64,000 nt of DNA from Paenibacillus daejeonensis DSM 15491 (lineage in GTDB: Bacteria > Bacillota > Bacilli > Paenibacillales > Paenibacillaceae), in the NCBI RefSeq assembly GCF_000378385.1, contig NZ_KB899674.1:1-64000 (forward strand). Direction: 5' to 3'. The position numbers and the translations under genes were made by a program. The notes below the pieces were generated by a model, which saw only the letters and a list, made by a program, of their open reading frames with translations, had not been told where the DNA came from and ran no database searches. Positions 54,676-64,000 of this stretch are shown here, one piece after another. How positions within the stretch are numbered: position 1 is the stretch's first letter; every line of letters starts with the position of its first letter.

Positions 54676-57600
54676 TTACATCATCGCAACGATAAACCGT
54701 ACCAGAATAGTGGCGACTTCTGCCCGAGTGACTGACGCCCCCGGATCCAGGAGATTGCCCGGCTTGCCGTTCAGGATGCCTGTCGCCACCGCCCAATTCA
54801 TTGCATGAACCGCCCAAGCCGCAATTTCGCCGCTGTCTGCCAAGCTCGTACTGTCGCCGTCAGCAGCAGGGGCTCCGGCATACCGGTGCAGCAGCGTAAT
54901 CAGCTGCTCGCGGGAGATAGCGGCGCTTGGCGCACTGCCGTCGCTAATTCCCGCCGCGATCGCCCAATCCTGCGCCTTGCTGTACCAGAGCTCGCCGCCC
55001 TCGGTTTCGGTGCCGTCCAACCGGGCCAGCACAGTGAAGAGCATGGCGCGGCTCATGGATGCGCCGGGAGCGAACCTGCCGGGCTCGGTGCCCCGGAACA
55101 GCTCGCGACTGGCCGTGAAGGCAATCGCGCCAGCCGCCCAGTGGCTGCTGCTTACATCGCTGAAGGCGATACGGTTCTCCATTAGCTGCACCGACAGATC
55201 ACCACGAGCCAGGAAACTGAGTCCATCCTCGGTCAGCATGGAGGTGCCGAGGATCGTTCGGCTGCCGTCGGCGTCGACGGAGTAAGCGACCGTGAACGAT
55301 GAAGCGTCTTTCACGGGCAGCGTGATCCATGCCTGTGTTGTGCCCACCGGCAGTTGAACCTTGGCTGTCACTTCTCCCCGAGTGCTCGTGAGTATCTCGA
55401 CCTGCACACCGTTCGATTCCGTGATGAGGGCGCGGCTGCTGCCGTCTGGACGGGTCACGAGCTCGCGCTTACTGCCATCCTGACTGGTGAAGGTCTCTGA
55501 TGTCGTGCCGTCGGTTTCTTTTGTAATGACCTGGCGGTCGCCGTTTGGCCACGAGGTAATCTCCGTCACCGCACCGCTCTCAGGGTCGGTTGTAATCGTA
55601 GTCGAACTGCCGTCCGCATGCTGGACGGGTTCTTCCGTCTCAGCCGGATCGGTATCATTGCCAGGCTCGGGTCCAACAGGCGGCCCTACAGGACCATTCC
55701 ATCCCCCGCCTGTACTGTAGACAGCGGCAGTCACCGTAGAGGTGGCTGTATGGCCGCCCTCATCCGTAGTCACCGTAATGACGGCAGTGCCGGCGGCATG
55801 AACGCGCACGAGCCCTTGGGCATCAACTGACGCGACGGCCGGGTTGGAGCTGCTCCACGTCACCTCCCGGTTCGTGGCGTCGGCGGGCTCCACATGGGCG
55901 GTGAGCTGCACGGTGGAGCTGCCGTGGTTGGTATAGAGCGTGGCGTTCGTCGGGTTCAGGCGCACGCCCGTGACGGAGACGGGCTGCTCAGACGGCGTGT
56001 ATGGCAGCACCGACAGCGCCACATGCGGACTCGCTTGATGGGTGTCTGTGGCGCGGTAGCGAATCCAGTACGTCCCGGGCGCCAGATCGGTCAGAACGGA
56101 TTCATCGTCTCCGAAACGCAACCAGTTCGCCCCTTCGTCTGATGACCATTCCATCGCCCCGTTCAGCCCGGTAATCTGTCCGTCCTTGGCATCTTCAGCC
56201 GTTTCAGGGTTGACGGTGAGGCCTTGCGGGGCAGCTTTTGCACCTCCGGTGATCAACACCCTGAAGTCGTCGAAGTCAATCGAGGCGTTGGCGTAGCCGT
56301 CGATGCCGAAGCGCTGGCCGGTCAGCTTCTCGCCACCGGTATGGCGGAAGCTGTAGTCGGTGGCGACCAGAGTATCGTCGATGTAGACACTGTAGGTTTT
56401 GGCATCCCAATTGGCCACCATTCGAATGTCATACCATTTGTTCAGAACAGCATCCTGGACCCTGGTCTTGGTGGAAGGGCCATTCTGGACGATGATCTTG
56501 CCTGTATCAAAGGCTGTAACCATCGAATAATTGCCTGTGCCGCTGTCATTGCGCACCATGGCGCCATTAGCGTATTGGAAGCTACTGTTCAGTCTGGCCC
56601 GGTAAGCGATAACGATGCGCTCATCCGGACCGGCATGTACTTCACCGGCAAACGGCAGGAACAGGTTGGCCTTGCCCGAGGTTGCTGTGGTCGTCAGACG
56701 CAGGAACCTGTTGCCGCCTTCCTCCTGCACCGCAGCGATTGCACCATTGGTCAAATCCTCGGTGGTAATGCCATAAGGATACTTGCCTGTCTCATCGCCG
56801 GAGAAATCCCGGTAGGCGTGGTAGACCACGCCATCCTCGATGAGGTTCAGTGAGTCCAGCAGCGCGGCTTCGGCATCATCGAGACGAACGACCGCCTCTT
56901 CGAACTGCCCTTCCTCCAGTTCAGCCTCGGCGGACAGCGCTTCGGCAACATCCAGCTCGGTGAGGAGGGCATCGTAGGCCGCCTGACTATAGTTGCCCAA
57001 TCCGTCACCTAGCGGGTAGGAGAAGTTCATGACCCTGCTGCGCATGATGGAGACGAGCTCATCGAGCCCCCAGCTTGGCAGTACTTCTACTTGCGCTTCC
57101 GCAGGAATGCCAGCTTCCTTCAGAAGACCATATACCTGAACCGTACCGAGGGAGTTAAAGTCCACACCCTGCAACTTCCAGGTGACCTCGGCCATCCCGG
57201 TCACGCCATCCTGACCTGTCACTGGAATCTCTCCAGGCAGCTCGGGCACCCTGCCGGAAGGCGTCTTCGCAAGCACGGGAGGAACCTGAATCTGCGACGC
57301 GTCGGGGTCAGCTGCAACCGTCAGTCTAAACGATGCTTCCTTGCCTTCGTACGCTGCGGTAATGACCGACTCTCCGGGCTGAAGAGCCTGGACGAGGCCG
57401 TCCTCTGTCACGGCAGCTACTTCGGGGTTGCTGCTGGCGACAGTGGCAGCGCCAGTAATATCCACCACTTCATAATCACTGAAGTGTGCGGTAAGCCGCA
57501 GCGGCTGACTGGATTGCCCGCTGACCAAGAGGGGCTTCAGGCCGCTGAGGACGATGGACTGGAGGGCTGGCGCTTGCTCAGCGACGGTTATCGTTGCTGT

Positions 57601-59286
57601 CGCTGTATGGCCTCCGTAGCTTGCCGTGATGACGGTGCTGCCCGGGCCGACTGCCCGAACCGTGCCGGTGGACGGATCGGTCACCTCAACCACCTGGTTG
57701 TCGACGGGGACCGAGTACGTAACACCGCCAGCAACAGGCTGGACGGGAGCTTCGGATCCGGGATCTGCAGCCAGCTCCAGCACCGGGGGCAAGGTGCGGG
57801 TTTCAGTGCGTCCCAGTGTATATCCCGGAGCGTCGAAGGCTATGCCTTCAACAGGGCCGATGACATCCAGACTATCGATCTCGACATGGTGCTCACCTTT
57901 GAGGAAACGAATCGAATTGTCCCCCGGCTTCAGATGAACTCTGGCGGTGGAGACGCCCCAGTGATTCCAGCCGGAATAGACAGCGTTCAGTCTGCCGCCG
58001 GAGCCGCCGTTCACGGACAAGATGAGGTGCGCTGTTCCGCCACTCGCCGAACCGTTGGCCGTGCGGGCGGACATCGTATAGAAGCCTTCGTTCTGTACAT
58101 TGACGTTGAATTCGACAACATCTCCACCCTGATCGATAGGGGAGATCTTCATCCCGCCGGAAGCGGTGGCCTCCCTGCGGACGGAGGGGCCAGTTCCGCT
58201 GAGGGGATCCTTCACCAGCCTCGCTTGCTCGGCCTCATAACGCTGCCGCGATGGCTCGCCGGAGGGGATGGCGATCGGAGCATTGGGATCGACAGGCACG
58301 CCCAGGTTCGGTGTATCGTCTGCATTCCAGGTGAAGGCCTGAGCCCGGATGCTGCGGGTCCAGCCTGAGCTCTGCCAGCGTGCGGCGTGGTAGAGAAGCC
58401 AGTCCTCGCTGCCATCGGGCGAGGTAGTGAGGCTGTGATGGCCTGGCCCATAGACACCGTTGGCGGTAGAGAAGATCGGTTCGCTCTTCTTGTTCCAGGA
58501 TGCGGGATCCATCAGATCATCACTGATGTCGGCCGTGATTAGTCCGAGGCAGTAGCTGTCCGTCCAGCTGCCGTTGGCCGAGTAGACCAGGTTAATGGTG
58601 TTGCCCCGGATATTGACCTGGGGACCTTCATTAATTCTGGCAGGGGAGCTCTCCCAGTCATATTCGGACTCCGAGATCAGCACGCGCTCCGAGCTGATCG
58701 TCCACGGGTTACTCATCTCGGCAATATAGAGATTCTGAAAGCTGCCGTCTGTGTTCTCCCAGCCGGACCAGAGGAAGTACAGCTGATCGGCTACCTCCAG
58801 CACGGTACCATCGATCGCCCAGCGATCGGATGGGTCGGTAATCTTGCCCTTGAAGGTCCAGGTACCGGTCAGCGGATTGTCGCTGTCATTTTCGAGGACG
58901 TACATGCGGTGGTTGGCATTGGTACCATTGTCGGCAGCGAAGTAAATGTACCATTTACCTTGGACATGATGAATTTCCGGCGCCCAAATGTTGGAGCTGT
59001 ACATCGTGCCTCTGGGGGGTGTCCAGGCCACCATCCTGTCACCGCCCTCCAGGCCAGTAATGGTTTTGGAGCGCCAGAGTGTAACGTTACCGCCAGTTGT
59101 GTGCGTGTAATAATAGTAGCCGTCTGTGTGCTTGTAGACCCAGGGGTCGCCGCCGTTCTGAAAGAGAATATTATAGAAATTCGACACCCCGGGTGCATCC
59201 GCTGCCGCCACCGTTCCGCCCCATTGGGGCAGCATGAGTATCACAGCAAGACCTAGCAGCAGAGATCTGAATTTATTTCTCAACAT
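54676..59286 (-). CDS. giant secreted GH43 enzyme with CBM, Ig, and SLH modules
   Basis: About 1536 aa. Signal peptide 1-29. GH43 five-blade propeller at about 35-345, with base Asp47 in NGGDPWVYK, DRWAIDGTVLE and the acid Glu in INEGPQV. A CBM6/35-like module follows (RYEAEQARLVKD...). Then Big_2 domains, a Big_4 domain (AEVTWKLQGVDFNSLGTVQV), a FIVAR-like hairpin, a jelly-roll module, another Big_2 and three SLH repeats. GH43 enzymes cleave arabinose or xylose from xylan side chains or ends. The last 250 residues are almost identical to those of the GH115 gene. ATG 59286 follows GGGAGGATTGT. Confidence 0.9.
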   Translation of the reverse strand: MLRNKFRSLLLGLAVILMLPQWGGTVAAADAPGVSNFYNILFQNGGDPWVYKHTDGYYYYTHTTGGNVTLWRSKTITGLEGGDRMVAWTPPRGTMYSSNIWAPEIHHVQGKWYIYFAADNGTNANHRMYVLENDSDNPLTGTWTFKGKITDPSDRWAIDGTVLEVADQLYFLWSGWENTDGSFQNLYIAEMSNPWTISSERVLISESEYDWESSPARINEGPQVNIRGNTINLVYSANGSWTDSYCLGLITADISDDLMDPASWNKKSEPIFSTANGVYGPGHHSLTTSPDGSEDWLLYHAARWQSSGWTRSIRAQAFTWNADDTPNLGVPVDPNAPIAIPSGEPSRQRYEAEQARLVKDPLSGTGPSVRREATASGGMKISPIDQGGDVVEFNVNVQNEGFYTMSARTANGSASGGTAHLILSVNGGSGGRLNAVYSGWNHWGVSTARVHLKPGDNSIRFLKGEHHVEIDSLDVIGPVEGIAFDAPGYTLGRTETRTLPPVLELAADPGSEAPVQPVAGGVTYSVPVDNQVVEVTDPSTGTVRAVGPGSTVITASYGGHTATATITVAEQAPALQSIVLSGLKPLLVSGQSSQPLRLTAHFSDYEVVDITGAATVASSNPEVAAVTEDGLVQALQPGESVITAAYEGKEASFRLTVAADPDASQIQVPPVLAKTPSGRVPELPGEIPVTGQDGVTGMAEVTWKLQGVDFNSLGTVQVYGLLKEAGIPAEAQVEVLPSWGLDELVSIMRSRVMNFSYPLGDGLGNYSQAAYDALLTELDVAEALSAEAELEEGQFEEAVVRLDDAEAALLDSLNLIEDGVVYHAYRDFSGDETGKYPYGITTEDLTNGAIAAVQEEGGNRFLRLTTTATSGKANLFLPFAGEVHAGPDERIVIAYRARLNSSFQYANGAMVRNDSGTGNYSMVTAFDTGKIIVQNGPSTKTRVQDAVLNKWYDIRMVANWDAKTYSVYIDDTLVATDYSFRHTGGEKLTGQRFGIDGYANASIDFDDFRVLITGGAKAAPQGLTVNPETAEDAKDGQITGLNGAMEWSSDEGANWLRFGDDESVLTDLAPGTYWIRYRATDTHQASPHVALSVLPYTPSEQPVSVTGVRLNPTNATLYTNHGSSTVQLTAHVEPADATNREVTWSSSNPAVASVDAQGLVRVHAAGTAVITVTTDEGGHTATSTVTAAVYSTGGGWNGPVGPPVGPEPGNDTDPAETEEPVQHADGSSTTITTDPESGAVTEITSWPNGDRQVITKETDGTTSETFTSQDGSKRELVTRPDGSSRALITESNGVQVEILTSTRGEVTAKVQLPVGTTQAWITLPVKDASSFTVAYSVDADGSRTILGTSMLTEDGLSFLARGDLSVQLMENRIAFSDVSSSHWAAGAIAFTASRELFRGTEPGRFAPGASMSRAMLFTVLARLDGTETEGGELWYSKAQDWAIAAGISDGSAPSAAISREQLITLLHRYAGAPAADGDSTSLADSGEIAAWAVHAMNWAVATGILNGKPGNLLDPGASVTRAEVATILVRFIVAMM

Positions 59287-59371
59287 GTACAATCCTCCCT
59301 GGAATCATGTCTTGTTTGGTTCAACTCCGATTGCCAAAAAATGTTCCACCTCCTTTAGCCTTAAGCGCCAT

Positions 59372-59385
59372 TTAAACCGCTTTCA
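59372..59385 (-). promoter_or_regulatory. possible catabolite-responsive element (cre)
   Basis: On the minus strand TGAAAGCGGTTTAA agrees with the CcpA site TGWAARCGYTWNCW at 12 of 14 positions. It lies between the divergent GH43 gene and the sugar permease gene, where glucose repression of both would make sense. The remaining 350-base gap holds no gene. Confidence 0.35.
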
Positions 59386-59637
59386 TATTTCTTTGGACTC
59401 AGATGGGATAGGTTTACTGGCTATGGTGCTCATTCTACCTTTCGGATACATGATAAAAAATGTACGATCTTAAATTGTTTTTTGTATCCAGTTTAGGTCG
59501 AACTAAAGTGAGTACAAAGATCCATTTAAGATAATCCATTTTTATTGTGGAAGCGCAAGCGTAAACTTAGGTACGAAAGCACGCAACTGCCACTCGTCAG
59601 GAGAAGACACCCTATCGAACGAAAAAGGAGGATACTT

Positions 59638-60582
59638 GTGAAAGCGGTTCCCGAAACGTCCGTCGTCCGGACCAAACGAAAACGAAAGCTGTTCTCCAGC
59701 ATCAGACGCGACGTGCTGCTCTACGTGCTGCTGCTGGTGCCATTGACGTATATCGCCATTTTCAGGTACGGCCCAATCTATGGTGTATTGATGGCTTTCC
59801 AGGATTACAACATCTTCCAGGGCATTAGCGGCAGTGAGTGGGTGGGTCTTGATGTCTTCCAGTTCATCTTCGAACAAAAGAGCTTCTACCGCGCCCTGAA
59901 GAATACGCTGGTACTGAATACGCTGGACCTGGTCGTCGGCTTCCCGGCACCGATCCTACTGGCCATTTTACTTAATGAGCTGTGGCACACCCGATTTAAG
60001 AAGCTTGCCCAGTCCGTGCTGTATCTGCCGCATTTTCTCTCCTGGGTTATTATTGGCGGGATGGTCTATCTGATCTTCTCCACTGGAGGGATCGCCAATA
60101 GTCTGGTAACGAGTCTGGGGTTGAACGAGATTGAATTTCTCTCCCGCAAGAACAATTGGATCGTCCTGTACGTCCTTGTCGGCGTCTGGCAGAATGTCGG
60201 TTGGGGCACGATCATCTACCTCGCAGCGCTGGTCGGTATCAATAAGGAACTGTATGAGGCGGCGGCAATCGACGGCTGCACCCGGATCCGCAAAATCTGG
60301 CATATCACGCTTCCGGGTATTAAGCCGACGATCATTATTCTGCTGATCCTACAGATCGGCCGGATGGTGTCGATTGGTTTTGATCGTCCGTATGTGTTGG
60401 GCAACTCGCTGGTCAGCGAATATTCCGACGTCATCAGTACCTATGTGTATCGGATCGGCATCGGGGCGGGGGACTTCTCCCAGGCGACGGCAGTCGGTTT
60501 GTTCCAGTCGGTGGTGGGACTGATCTTCCTGTTAACTGCCAATTACATCACCAAAAAAGTCGGGGAACAGGGCATATGGTAG
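59638..60582 (+). CDS. ABC sugar transporter permease, LplB family
   Basis: About 314 aa. GTG 59638 follows AAAAGGAGGATACTT; the frame is open from 59545 but without RBS. Helix DVLLYVLLLVPLTYIAIF, then YGPIYGVLMAFQDYNIF, and coupling loop LYEAAAIDGCTRIRKIWHIT. It imports an oligosaccharide together with the next two products. From the divergent GH115 and GH43 genes, glucurono- or arabinoxylo-oligosaccharides are likely. No ATPase gene is encoded here. Confidence 0.9.
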   Translation: MKAVPETSVVRTKRKRKLFSSIRRDVLLYVLLLVPLTYIAIFRYGPIYGVLMAFQDYNIFQGISGSEWVGLDVFQFIFEQKSFYRALKNTLVLNTLDLVVGFPAPILLAILLNELWHTRFKKLAQSVLYLPHFLSWVIIGGMVYLIFSTGGIANSLVTSLGLNEIEFLSRKNNWIVLYVLVGVWQNVGWGTIIYLAALVGINKELYEAAAIDGCTRIRKIWHITLPGIKPTIIILLILQIGRMVSIGFDRPYVLGNSLVSEYSDVISTYVYRIGIGAGDFSQATAVGLFQSVVGLIFLLTANYITKKVGEQGIW

Positions 60583-60592
60583 GAGGCGAGCT

Positions 60593-61468
60593 ATGTTAAC
60601 TCATCGAAAAACCGGGCTGACGGATCTGGCCATCATTGGTTTTATATCTCTCGTAGCGCTGACTTGCCTAGTTCCATTCCTTTATATGATTGCGCTTTCT
60701 TTTAGTTCAAATAATGCAATCATATCGCAAAAGGTCGGGCTGTGGCCTGTTGAGTTCACCTTAGATACGTATAAAGCGATTTTTCGTGATGCCGAGATGC
60801 TCTACGCATTGGGGTATACAATTGTGCTAACCGCTTTGTTTACGCTCACGTGTATGGTTGTCACCATCTGCGCAGCGTACCCGCTCACCAAGAAACGGCT
60901 GAGGGGACGGACCTTCTTCCTGGCCATCATGGTCGTGACCATGTACTTCAGCGGCGGCCTGATCCCGGATTATATTCTGGTGAAGAACCTCCAATTAATG
61001 AATACGATGGGCAGTTTGATTCTGCCTGGGGCAATGAGTGTGTTCTACATGATTATTCTCAGAACGTTCTTCTCCTCCCTTCCTGACAGTCTGGAAGAGT
61101 CCGCAGCTATCGACGGCTGCAGTGAGCTGGGCATTCTGGTACGTATCGTCCTGCCGCTCTCGATGCCCGCGATTGCGACCTTGAGCTTGTTCTATGCGGT
61201 GGACCGCTGGAACGGTTTTCAGGATGCCCTCTTCTATATCACCGACAAAAATCTGTATCCGATGCAGTTGAAGCTGTACCAGATCATTACCGAGAGTCAG
61301 CAGCTAGACAACCAGCAGCAAGGGGAAGGAGGCTTCGGGGCTCATATCGTACCCGAGTCACTCAAGGCAGCCAGCGTAATCTTCGCAACCGTTCCGATTC
61401 TGCTGGTCTATCCGAAACTTCAGAAGTATTTTGTCGATGGCATGATGCTCGGAGCCATTAAAGGCTGA
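60593..61468 (+). CDS. ABC sugar transporter permease, LplC/YtcP family
   Basis: 291 aa. KVGLWPVEFTLDTYKAIF, SGGLIPDYILVKNLQLMNTM, coupling loop SLEESAAIDGCSELGILVRI and the typical end KYFVDGMMLGAIKG. Ten bases after its partner permease. Six helices predicted. Confidence 0.92.
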   Translation: MLTHRKTGLTDLAIIGFISLVALTCLVPFLYMIALSFSSNNAIISQKVGLWPVEFTLDTYKAIFRDAEMLYALGYTIVLTALFTLTCMVVTICAAYPLTKKRLRGRTFFLAIMVVTMYFSGGLIPDYILVKNLQLMNTMGSLILPGAMSVFYMIILRTFFSSLPDSLEESAAIDGCSELGILVRIVLPLSMPAIATLSLFYAVDRWNGFQDALFYITDKNLYPMQLKLYQIITESQQLDNQQQGEGGFGAHIVPESLKAASVIFATVPILLVYPKLQKYFVDGMMLGAIKG

Positions 61469-61503
61469 GTGTATACAACGAAACCTAAAGGAGAGGGTTA
61501 TCC

Positions 61504-63096
61504 ATGAAACGAAAATCTTGGTTATCTTACGTACTGGCATTGTCTTTAATGATGAGTCTGCTAGCCGCATGCAGCGGCAATACGGCCAATGAGCCGCAGT
61601 CTTCCAACACGCCGCAGACCTCGGATACGCCGTCGGAGCAGTCGGCAGAGCCGCCGGTGACGCTGACGGTTGGCATCTTCGACAGAGGGATCCAGGGGCA
61701 GCCGGATCTCAACAATAATACGTGGACGAGATACATTAACGAGAATTTCGGCAAAGCGAATAATGCGATCGTCAAATTCGTGTCCATTCCCCGGTCTCAG
61801 GAAGTCGACAAGTTGAACGTTCTGATGGCAGCCGATGAGGCGCCGGATGTGTCATTTACTTATGACGGTGCAACCGTATCAAGATACGCCAAGATCGACG
61901 GAATTATGGAGCTGGATGATCTGCTGGAGGAGCACGGCCAACAGCTTAAGGCATACCTGGGTGAAACGGTACTCGCCTACGGCGTATACAACGGCAAGCA
62001 GATGGCGATTCCCGCCAAGCGCACGGCGCTGGCCTGGAACGGACTGTTCATCCGCAAGGACTGGCTCGACAAGCTGGGCCTGCCGGCGCCGACCAACCAG
62101 GAGGAGCTCTATAATACGCTGGTGGCATTCCGCGATCAGAATCCAGGCGGCGTGGACGGCGTAATCCCTTGGGGCGTGGCGGCTACCGGTATGAACTACA
62201 CCTTCGGCAACTTGGCGGAGTCCTTCTGGGAGGAGCAGACGGAGGAGGAGTTCGTGACGATCCCCGGCTGGCTGCGCCCGGGCAACAAGGACTATCTCCG
62301 GTTCCTTAACAAGCTCTATAACGAGAAGCTCATCAGCCCGGATTTTGCGCTGGACAAAACTGCGCAGCAGGCCGATGCGGACGTCACTAACGGCAAGGTC
62401 GGCTTCTTCGGTGCCAACTGGGATTACGCGCTCCGTCAGCATATTAGTGAGCCGCTGAAGGCCAATGTCCCGGAGGCGGAATTCCTGCCGATCGACACCT
62501 TCAAAAACTACGAGGGCAAATACAAAAAAGTCGCCTACAACGAAAATGGTATCAATGTGATCATTCCGAAAAGCAGCAAAAACGCCGAACTGGCGATCAA
62601 ATATTTGAACTGGATGGCCGATCCCGAAGTGCTGTTCTTCCTGCAATTCGGTGAGGAAGGGATCAATCACGAGATGGTGGACGGCATCCCGCAGGCGGTC
62701 AATCAGACGGGCGACAACATGCAGACCAGCTATCTGAATCTCGATTATACGCTCGTGGTCAACGGCGTCGAGCTGGGCGATGAGGAGAAGAACGTCAAGG
62801 CGCTGGCGATCTCGGCGCCGGGGCTGGAAGGGCTCGCCGAGTTGTCCTACAAGATCAATACGACCGATACGTACACCCATTATTTCTATGAGACGCCCAA
62901 CGAAGCCAGCATCAAATTCGGCAAAACGCTCGGTGATCTGAACAAGCAAATGACGGACCGCCTCATTGTCGCCAAGCCGGCCGAGTTCGATAGCCTGTAC
63001 GATCAGTTGGTTGCCGAGTACATGGAAGCGGGCGGGCAGGCCGTTATGGAAGAGAACATCAAGCTGTATCAGGCGCAGGAGCAATCCAAAAGCTAG
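61504..63096 (+). CDS. extracellular sugar-binding lipoprotein (LplA family)
   Basis: 530 aa with lipobox LLAAC (Cys23). Ser/Thr/Pro-rich linker at 24-50, then LTVGIFDRGIQGQPDLNNNT and SIPRSQEVDKLNVLMAADEA. AIPAKRTALAWNGLFIRKDW corresponds to the hinge region. Partner of the two permeases. RBS GGAGAGG. Ligand inferred to be a xylan fragment. Confidence 0.9.
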   Translation: MKRKSWLSYVLALSLMMSLLAACSGNTANEPQSSNTPQTSDTPSEQSAEPPVTLTVGIFDRGIQGQPDLNNNTWTRYINENFGKANNAIVKFVSIPRSQEVDKLNVLMAADEAPDVSFTYDGATVSRYAKIDGIMELDDLLEEHGQQLKAYLGETVLAYGVYNGKQMAIPAKRTALAWNGLFIRKDWLDKLGLPAPTNQEELYNTLVAFRDQNPGGVDGVIPWGVAATGMNYTFGNLAESFWEEQTEEEFVTIPGWLRPGNKDYLRFLNKLYNEKLISPDFALDKTAQQADADVTNGKVGFFGANWDYALRQHISEPLKANVPEAEFLPIDTFKNYEGKYKKVAYNENGINVIIPKSSKNAELAIKYLNWMADPEVLFFLQFGEEGINHEMVDGIPQAVNQTGDNMQTSYLNLDYTLVVNGVELGDEEKNVKALAISAPGLEGLAELSYKINTTDTYTHYFYETPNEASIKFGKTLGDLNKQMTDRLIVAKPAEFDSLYDQLVAEYMEAGGQAVMEENIKLYQAQEQSKS

Positions 63097-63136
63097 TAGC
63101 CAATGAGTCGCTGCCTTCAGCCAGAATCAGACGTTG

Positions 63137-63165
63137 GACCCCGCAGCATAGGCGTTGCGGGGTCT
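63137..63165 (+). terminator. hairpin after the binding-protein gene
   Basis: GACCCCGCA pairs with TGCGGGGTC; the tail TAACCCCTTTG is weakly T-rich. It probably ends or attenuates the transporter transcript before the regulator gene. Confidence 0.65.
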
Positions 63166-63269
63166 AACCCCTTTGAAGAGCACAAATAAATGATTGGGAT
63201 GATATGGTAATGCGCGCGCAATGCGCGTAAAATGAAAAAGAGACATCCTGATTCTAGAAGGGGGTACTC

Positions 63270-64000
63270 ATGTATCGTGTACTGATTGTCGATGATGAAC
63301 CTTGGGCGATAAGAGGCATACGCAACGCCTTTAACTGGAGCAAATACGGGTTTGAAATTACGGGTGAGTTCACGAGCCCTCGCAAAGCCTTAGAAGCCAT
63401 CTCCGAACAGAGTCCCGATCTGGTCATTACCGATATCCAGATGGGCGAGATGTCGGGGCTGGAGCTCATCCGTCTCACACGGGAGCAGGACATGGATGTT
63501 GGCTTCGTTGTTGTAAGCGGATACTCTGAGTTCGCCTACGCACAGGAAGCGTTGAGGCTAGGTGCGCTGGATTATTGCCTCAAGCCGATCGACATTGAGA
63601 TGACAGATCGGTTGATCGACAAGCTGGCGCAGCAGCTCAGCCAGAAGCAAAGCATGCGAAATCATCTGATGCTGGAGGCGCTCACTGGGCCGGACAAAAC
63701 GGAGCTTCGGCGGTTTACCACGTTTTTTGAAGACGAAGGGAATATCTTCTATCGCGTCGTTATGCTACATGCAGTGGGCGCTGAGCAGCCAAGCTCCGAG
63801 CTTGCCGGCTATGACCGGGAGAGAACGCTGGCCGTCGCTTTTGGTGCCAAGAAAGCGCTTTATATTCTAAAGAGCGAAGCTCGGGCCGAACTGGAGCGGG
63901 TCAATGAAGCTGCGCTTGCCGGCATGGTGTCGCGAGTGGCAGGAATCAGCAGTATCGGCGACAACAAGGAAGCGATAGCCAAGCTGATTAAGGAGGCGGA
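63270..64000 (+). CDS. YesN-type response regulator, 5' part (runs off window)
   Basis: At least 243 codons with no stop. MYRVLIVDDEPWAIRGIRNA opens a receiver domain: acidic Asp9-Asp10, phospho-acceptor Asp in LVITDIQMGEMSG, Ser in VVVSGYSEFAYA and Lys in CLKPID. The linker after residue 130 is typical of YesN regulators, whose AraC DNA-binding domain would lie beyond the window end. A YesM-type sensor kinase gene is expected next to it. Likely controls the xylan-type transporter upstream. ATG 63270 follows AGAAGGGGG. Confidence 0.9.
   Translation, partial: MYRVLIVDDEPWAIRGIRNAFNWSKYGFEITGEFTSPRKALEAISEQSPDLVITDIQMGEMSGLELIRLTREQDMDVGFVVVSGYSEFAYAQEALRLGALDYCLKPIDIEMTDRLIDKLAQQLSQKQSMRNHLMLEALTGPDKTELRRFTTFFEDEGNIFYRVVMLHAVGAEQPSSELAGYDRERTLAVAFGAKKALYILKSEARAELERVNEAALAGMVSRVAGISSIGDNKEAIAKLIKEA

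Noticed and set aside
54676-59286. Many plus-strand frames of 70-425 codons opposite the two SLH enzyme genes
   Set aside because: They are antisense shadows of GC-rich coding sequence without RBS or domains.

Overview
The window looks like chromosomal DNA of a Gram-positive, spore-forming Paenibacillus-type bacterium. The signs are a Bacillales-style rRNA/tRNA operon end, strong GGAGG ribosome binding sites, a collagen-like spore-surface protein, LplABC-type sugar importers paired with AraC or YesN regulators, and giant SLH-anchored glycoside hydrolases. No plasmid or phage genes are seen.

Layout. 1-1981: 3' end of a 23S rRNA followed by 16 tRNA genes and a terminator; no 5S gene lies between them. 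2194-4097: a collagen-like spore-surface gene split by a frameshift. 4174-6708: an AraC remnant, a nucleoside hydrolase, GTP cyclohydrolase II and a divergent HxlR regulator. 6800-15196: a guanidine operon consisting of promoter, guanidine-I (ykkC) riboswitch, ABC importer, two DUF1989 proteins (CgdA/B-like carboxyguanidine deiminase), a biotin-dependent urea/guanidine carboxylase and the importer ATPase. No allophanate hydrolase is present.

15406-26088: probably the most unusual region. A promoter with a perfect 10-bp inverted repeat resembling a Zur box drives an ATP-grasp ligase, a DUF4213/DUF364 (metal-chelation type) protein, a methyltransferase, a complete Opp/Nik-type importer, an SbnA-like PLP enzyme and an MFS exporter. 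I infer a small aminocarboxylate metallophore made, exported and re-imported under metal control, without the staphylopine genes cntL/cntM.

26163-47066: polysaccharide deacetylase, SMI1/KNR4 protein, a PL22-like beta-propeller, a rhamnoside locus (LplBC-type permeases, binding protein, membrane AraC regulator, GH78 rhamnosidase), several AraC regulators, a PhyH dioxygenase, two SDRs, a sulfatase preceded by the remnant of a sugar permease, and an AMP-forming ligase with an internal duplication.

47719-64000: a PepSY lipoprotein, then a xylan-type locus. Two huge secreted SLH enzymes (GH115 and GH43) on the minus strand stand back to back with an LplABC-type importer and the start of a YesN response regulator on the plus strand.

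Scattered intergenic regions carry arrays of short units with about 50-bp phasing. Three of them have a palindromic arrangement (two units one way, two inverted) of nearly the same overall size but with different unit sequences. They are not explained by any gene.
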